A stretch of 64,000 bases of DNA, from assembly GCA_963799415.1 (NCBI GenBank), contig CAWCXI010000005.1:62001-126000 (forward strand), given 5' to 3'. The translations under genes and the position numbers were made by a program. The DNA is from JAMXLO01 sp963799415 (GTDB lineage: Bacteria > Pseudomonadota > Alphaproteobacteria > Acetobacterales > Acetobacteraceae). Position 1 is the stretch's first letter, and each line of letters begins with the position of its first letter. This document shows positions 61,218-64,000 of the stretch, in pieces. Under the pieces are notes generated by a model. The model did no database searches. It saw nothing but the letters and a program-made list of their open reading frames with translations, and was not told the origin of the DNA.

Positions 61218-62132
61218 TCAGCCCTTGCCGAGGTAGATGTCGACGATCTTGTTCAGCATCTCCATCGCGGCTTCCTTCGGGCGCTGGAAGGTGTTGCGGC
61301 CGATGATGCTGCCGTTGGCGCCGCCGTCGCGGAGGCCGCGGACTTCCTCAAACACGCCGTCGAGGTCCTTCGCCTCGCCGCCGGAGAACACCACGACGCG
61401 CCTGCCATTGAACGCGCACTGCATGACGTGTTCGACGCGCTTGGCGAGAGTGGAGCCGTCGATCTTCTCGTAGCTCTTTTTCGCCGCTTCCAGGCTGATC
61501 ACCGCGGTCGGTGGCTTCACCTTGATGATGTTGGCGCCCATCAGCGCGGCCATGTGTGTGGCATATGCGCAGATGTCGAGCGCAGTCTCTGCCGCGCGAT
61601 CGAGGTTGCCCCCGCGCGGATAGCTCCACACCACGACGGCAAGGCCATTCGCCTTCGCTTCGGCGGTGAGCTCGCGCAGCTCCTCCATCTGCGGATAGGC
61701 GTATTCGCTGCCGGGATAGATGGTGAAGCCGATCGCGGCGCAGCCGAGACGCAGCGCGTCCTTGACGCCGGCGGTGACGGCCTGATCCTTGTTGGTTGAG
61801 AGCGAGTTCGCGCTGTTCACTTTCAGGATGGTGGGAATCTGCCCGGCGAAGGTGTCGGCGCCCGCCGCGATCATGCCAAGCGGTGCTGCGAAGGCGTTCA
61901 ACCCTGCTTCGATGGCGAGTTGGTAGTGGTAGTGCGGATCATAGGCCGGGGGATTTGGCGCGAAACTGCGCGCCGGGCCGTGCTCGAAGCCCTGATCGAC
62001 CGGCAGGATCACCACCTTGCCGGTGCCGCCAAGCTTGCCGGTCGAAAGAATGCGGGCGAGGTTGGCTTTCACACCGGGCGGATCGCCCTCGTACCAGTCC
62101 AGGATTTTTTTTACTTTCTGAGTGACGCGCAT
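61218..62132 (-). CDS. Class I fructose-bisphosphate aldolase (DhnA/archaeal type)
   Basis: Schiff-base aldolase of the FbaB/DhnA type. The 304-aa product starts MRVTQKVKKILDWYEGDPPG and has KVVILPVDQGFEHGPARSFAPNPPAYDPHYHYQLAIEAG, the family core, the catalytic Lys in GANIIKVKPPTAVI, and phosphate-binding GGEAKDL and GSIIGRNTFQRP near the C-terminus. Length agrees with FbaB-like aldolases. thiE follows after 3 bp. The N-terminal homopolymer TTTTTT in the gene lies within KKI. Confidence 0.92.
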   Translation of the reverse strand: MRVTQKVKKILDWYEGDPPGVKANLARILSTGKLGGTGKVVILPVDQGFEHGPARSFAPNPPAYDPHYHYQLAIEAGLNAFAAPLGMIAAGADTFAGQIPTILKVNSANSLSTNKDQAVTAGVKDALRLGCAAIGFTIYPGSEYAYPQMEELRELTAEAKANGLAVVVWSYPRGGNLDRAAETALDICAYATHMAALMGANIIKVKPPTAVISLEAAKKSYEKIDGSTLAKRVEHVMQCAFNGRRVVVFSGGEAKDLDGVFEEVRGLRDGGANGSIIGRNTFQRPKEAAMEMLNKIVDIYLGKG

Positions 62133-62177
62133 ATGGACGGTCCTTCTTGCTGAGCTCCGCGGACACTGGCGTGGGTA

Positions 62178-62642
62178 CTAGCCCAGGGCGTGGCCGCTGT
62201 CACCCGGGGTGGTTCGCGCCTGCAACCAATCGGCCAGCCGGCGAGCGGAGGCTCGGTCGGCCATATCGAGCGAGTGTGGACGCAAGGTTAACACCTCGCC
62301 GCCAAGTGAGGTGGCGATCGCGGCGACAGATGCCCAGCCGGGTGCCGCAGCGTTGAGGACGATGCGGCGCTGGCCGATACGCAGCGCACCCAGCGCCAGG
62401 CCGGAGGCGTCCGCGCAATCGAGAATATCGTCGAGCGAGGCGTCGCCATAGTCGGTGCTGGCTCGTTCGATCAGCGCACGCCACCAGCCGCAGCCGGCGA
62501 ACAGCGCCGCGCCGGTGGCAGAGAGTAGGGTAACCGGTCGACCGAGAGCGAGCACTGTGCGGGCATCGGCCAAACTATGAACGACGACGGCGGGATATTG
62601 CTTGACGTTCAATGCCGCGCCCGCTTTCTGTTCATGCAGCAC
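62178..62642 (-). CDS. Conserved hypothetical protein
   Basis: The 154-aa product is upstream of the aldolase on the same strand. It reads as a small alpha/beta protein: PAVVVHSLADARTVLALGRPVTLLSATGAALFAGCGWWRALIERAS, ILDCADASGLALGALRIGQRRIVLNAAAPGWASVAAIA, and a basic C-terminus. The segment ILDCADASGLALGALR is suggestive of a conserved alphaproteobacterial family often found beside the aldolase or zapA, but I could not name it. An alternative TTG start 12 codons later (LNVKQYPAVV) is possible. No signal or membrane segment. Confidence 0.6.
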   Translation of the reverse strand: MLHEQKAGAALNVKQYPAVVVHSLADARTVLALGRPVTLLSATGAALFAGCGWWRALIERASTDYGDASLDDILDCADASGLALGALRIGQRRIVLNAAAPGWASVAAIATSLGGEVLTLRPHSLDMADRASARRLADWLQARTTPGDSGHALG

Positions 62643-62661
62643 CTGAGGTGGGGCGGGGAAA

Positions 62662-62859
62662 ATGGCCAGCGATACCGACGACCCGGAAACGGCCGCCGAG
62701 CGGCTTGAGGCAGCGCTGGAGCGGATTGCGCAGGCCGCTGCGCGCGAGGAGGCGCGACCGGCCGATCAAATCCTAGCGGTCGACACGGAAGAAATAGCTG
62801 CGCGACTCGACGGTTTGATCGATCGTCTGCGGGCGGCACTTGGCGACGTGGCCGGTTGA
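62662..62859 (+). CDS. Small coiled-coil protein upstream of zapA
   Basis: A 65-aa acidic helical protein: PETAAERLEAALERIAQAAAREEARPADQ and VDTEEIAARLDGLIDRLRAALGDV form two heptad-like helices. GGGGCGGGGAAA precedes ATG 62662. It ends 22 bp before zapA. Similar small coiled-coil genes just before zapA are widespread in alphaproteobacteria and are thought to be related to cell-division protein ZapA/ZapB-like partners; the function of this one is not known. Confidence 0.7.
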   Translation: MASDTDDPETAAERLEAALERIAQAAAREEARPADQILAVDTEEIAARLDGLIDRLRAALGDVAG

Positions 62860-62881
62860 GTTCGGAAGCAAGGATCATTCG

Positions 62882-63211
62882 ATGGCGCAGGTTACCGTTC
62901 GCATCAACGGCTATGCATACACCGTCGGCTGCCAGGACGGCGAGGAGGCGCACCTGGAGGCGATGGCCGCCGAGGTCGAGCGACGGATTGATTCGATCAA
63001 GACGGCGGCGGGGCCGAGCGGCGAGGCGCGCATGCTGGTGATGGCGTCGCTGCTGATGGCGGACGACCTGTATGAAATGGGCAGATCGCTGCGGGCCGCA
63101 CAGTCAGGGCGGCCGGGCGAGGCTCCGATCGCAGATCCGAAGCTGGGGCGCCGGCTGGGGAAGCTGGCGAAACGAGCGGAGGAGATTGCCCTAGACCTGG
63201 AGCATCCCTAG
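62882..63211 (+). CDS. zapA: Cell division protein ZapA
   Basis: Cytoplasmic protein that binds and cross-links FtsZ filaments at mid-cell. The 109-aa product shows MAQVTVRINGYAYTVGCQDGEEAHLEAMAAEVERRID (ZapA head with G-x-x-Y-x-x-x-C) and MLVMASLLMADDLYEMGRSL (dimer helix), then a coiled-coil tail. The start at ATG 62882 follows a GGAAGCAAGG stretch. Its neighbour downstream is 6S RNA and 5-formyl-THF cyclo-ligase, the standard zapA-ssrS-fau order of proteobacteria. Confidence 0.92.
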   Translation: MAQVTVRINGYAYTVGCQDGEEAHLEAMAAEVERRIDSIKTAAGPSGEARMLVMASLLMADDLYEMGRSLRAAQSGRPGEAPIADPKLGRRLGKLAKRAEEIALDLEHP

Positions 63212-63214
63212 ATT

Positions 63215-63362
63215 GTGAAAGCGGAGCTGCTGGGTGCGTCAGGCAATTCATCCCCGGGGCCAGTAAGCATCCTCCAGGGAGCTGGCTCTGCCGGGATCGT
63301 GGTCTCGGTATCTGGTGCCCACCTGCAAACGCAGGCCTTGGGAGGATGAGACGCCAACGGCC
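63215..63362 (+). ncRNA. ssrS: 6S RNA (SsrS), approximate ends
   Basis: Global regulator that mimics an open promoter and binds sigma-70 RNA polymerase. The roughly 150-bp gap between zapA and the cyclo-ligase gene is the conserved position of ssrS. The sequence carries pairable ends and flanks around a central open region: CATCCTCC near 63268 with GGGAGGATGAGACG near 63343, and CTGGTGCCCACC followed by GCAAACGCAGGCCTTGGG, as in alphaproteobacterial 6S RNAs. Exact ends cannot be set by eye. Confidence 0.8.
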
Positions 63363-63938
63363 ATGGTGGCTCCGCACATCCCTGCCGAACTGATCGAGGC
63401 CAAGCGCCTGGTGCGCCAGCGGATGCTGGCGGCGCGGGAGGCGTGGGATCCGGCGTGTGGTGCTTCGCTGGCGCAGCATGTTCTCCGCGAGGTGCCGCCG
63501 ACTGCGGGGGTGGTGGTGTCGGGGTTCTGGCCAATGGGGCAGGAGATCGACATCCGCCCGTTGCTACTGGCGTTGCATGAGCGCGGTCATCCGATCGTAC
63601 TTCCAGAGACACCGAAGCGGGGCAACCCGCTGATTTTTCGACTTTGGCATCCTGAGGCGGTGATGGTGCCGGAGCGTTTCGGCACGTCTCGGCCTGACGG
63701 GGAGGTGACGGTGCCGGACTTCTTTTTGGTGCCGCTGCTCGCGTTCGACCGGCGCGGGTATCGAGTGGGGTATGGCGCAGGCTACTACGACCGAACGTTG
63801 GCGGGACTGCCAGGACGATTCCGGCTCGGCGTCGCCTACGCCGCGCAGGAACTGGACGAAGTGCCGGCCGGTCCCTACGACGAGAGGTTGGACGCTGTGG
63901 CGACCGAGCGCGGCGTGATCTTCTGCAAGGACAAGTGA
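63363..63938 (+). CDS. 5-formyltetrahydrofolate cyclo-ligase
   Basis: Converts 5-formyl-THF to 5,10-methenyl-THF with ATP. The 191-aa product starts at ATG 63363 (MVAPHIPAELIEAKRLVRQRMLAAR) and shows VSGFWPMGQEIDIRPLLLALHERG, IVLPETPKRGNPLIFRLW, and the C-terminal FFLVPLLAFDRRGYRVGYGAGYYDRTLAG, with GYGxGYYD, the family's ATP/folate loop. An upstream in-frame start at 63315 would run through the 3' part of 6S RNA and is rejected. Next gene begins at the stop (1-base gap). Confidence 0.93.
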   Translation: MVAPHIPAELIEAKRLVRQRMLAAREAWDPACGASLAQHVLREVPPTAGVVVSGFWPMGQEIDIRPLLLALHERGHPIVLPETPKRGNPLIFRLWHPEAVMVPERFGTSRPDGEVTVPDFFLVPLLAFDRRGYRVGYGAGYYDRTLAGLPGRFRLGVAYAAQELDEVPAGPYDERLDAVATERGVIFCKDK

Positions 63939-64000
63939 ATGCGCATCCTGTTTATCGGCGACGTGGTCGGGCGCTCCGGCCGCGAAGCCGTGGCGACGTC
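63939..64000 (+). CDS. ymdB: YmdB/TIGR00282-family metallophosphoesterase, 5' end only
   Basis: Starts at ATG 63939 directly after the cyclo-ligase TGA and is cut by the window end after 20 codons. MRILFIGDVVGRSGREAVAT is the well-known N-terminus of this phosphodiesterase family (GD-V-V-G-R-x-G-R), in which the Asp binds metal. Its position after 5-formyl-THF cyclo-ligase agrees with many alphaproteobacteria. Nothing can be said about the rest. Confidence 0.85.
   Translation, partial: MRILFIGDVVGRSGREAVAT

Noticed and set aside
62133..62177. TPP riboswitch before the aldolase-thiE unit
   Set aside because: Interval is only 45 bp and lacks the conserved CUGAGA/thi-box core.
1..64000. CRISPR array, rRNA, prophage or IS transposase
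   Set aside because: No regularly spaced repeats, rRNA motifs, phage structural genes or transposase motifs were found on reading.

Overview
The window is GC-rich, gene-dense DNA from an alphaproteobacterium, most likely Rhodospirillales/Acetobacteraceae. This rests on family content and gene order (zapA - 6S RNA - 5-formyl-THF cyclo-ligase - ymdB; a DUF1217 protein; an ATP12-type chaperone). It is an inference from what can be read here, not a marker-gene result. No rRNA, CRISPR array, prophage or transposase was seen. One tRNA (Leu, GAG) and one 6S RNA are present.

Layout. 1-1848: LPS heptose kinase and cysQ, divergent. 2.1-7 kb: a lipoprotein, an exported protein, a flavodoxin-like protein, an arylsulfatase and a flavin-dependent monooxygenase. 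7-17.2 kb: an amide/amino-acid catabolic block (MFS transporter, hydantoinase/oxoprolinase HyuAB, FAD amino-acid oxidase-type enzyme, a decayed drug/metabolite transporter, gamma-glutamyltransferase, NnrU protein, alpha/beta hydrolase). 17.2-22.8 kb: DsbA-like protein, MFS transporter, Gfo/Idh oxidoreductase, an unusual THI5/NMT1-like protein and a SorAB-type sulfite dehydrogenase. 22.8-25.3 kb: a large Ser/Thr kinase with leucine-rich and Sel1 repeats. 25.5-29.6 kb: an SDR enzyme and a sulfonate/nitrate/taurine-type ABC importer. 29.6-36 kb: a berberine-bridge-type oxidase, a multicopper oxidase, an HdrB/HdrC-like iron-sulfur pair and an extradiol dioxygenase. 36-41 kb: DUF1217 protein, enolase-superfamily dehydratase, ECF sigma/anti-sigma pair, and two stress genes (host-attachment family and Hsp20), each behind a matching FNR/FixK-like promoter. 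41.3-44 kb: aromatic-acid MFS transporter and a second flavin monooxygenase. 44-47 kb: a PsiF-DUF2491-DUF350-PspA membrane-stress operon. 47-53 kb: ABC exporter, a GxxExxY gene between imperfect inverted repeats, a Rieske dioxygenase alpha/beta pair and an RluA-type pseudouridine synthase. 53-64 kb: housekeeping genes (asmA, atp12, acyP, lipB, tRNA-Leu, pdxJ, thiE, fba, zapA, 6S RNA, 5-FCL, ymdB).

The accessory part reads as a soil/rhizosphere-type catabolic repertoire: sulfate ester, sulfonate and sulfite handling (arylsulfatase, SsuD-like enzyme, ABC importer, SorAB), ring cleavage and hydroxylation, and gamma-glutamyl/oxoproline breakdown. These genes are scattered, so pathway links between separate loci are inference.

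A striking property of the window is the number of single-base frameshifts in genes that are otherwise complete and conserved (at least eleven genes, plus two odd positions in the tRNA). Most lie in short homopolymers or recurrent contexts, and correcting them restores family-length proteins. I think most are sequence/assembly errors. Separately there are three genuine-looking gene remnants: a DMT transporter, a periplasmic binding protein and an HdrC-like protein.
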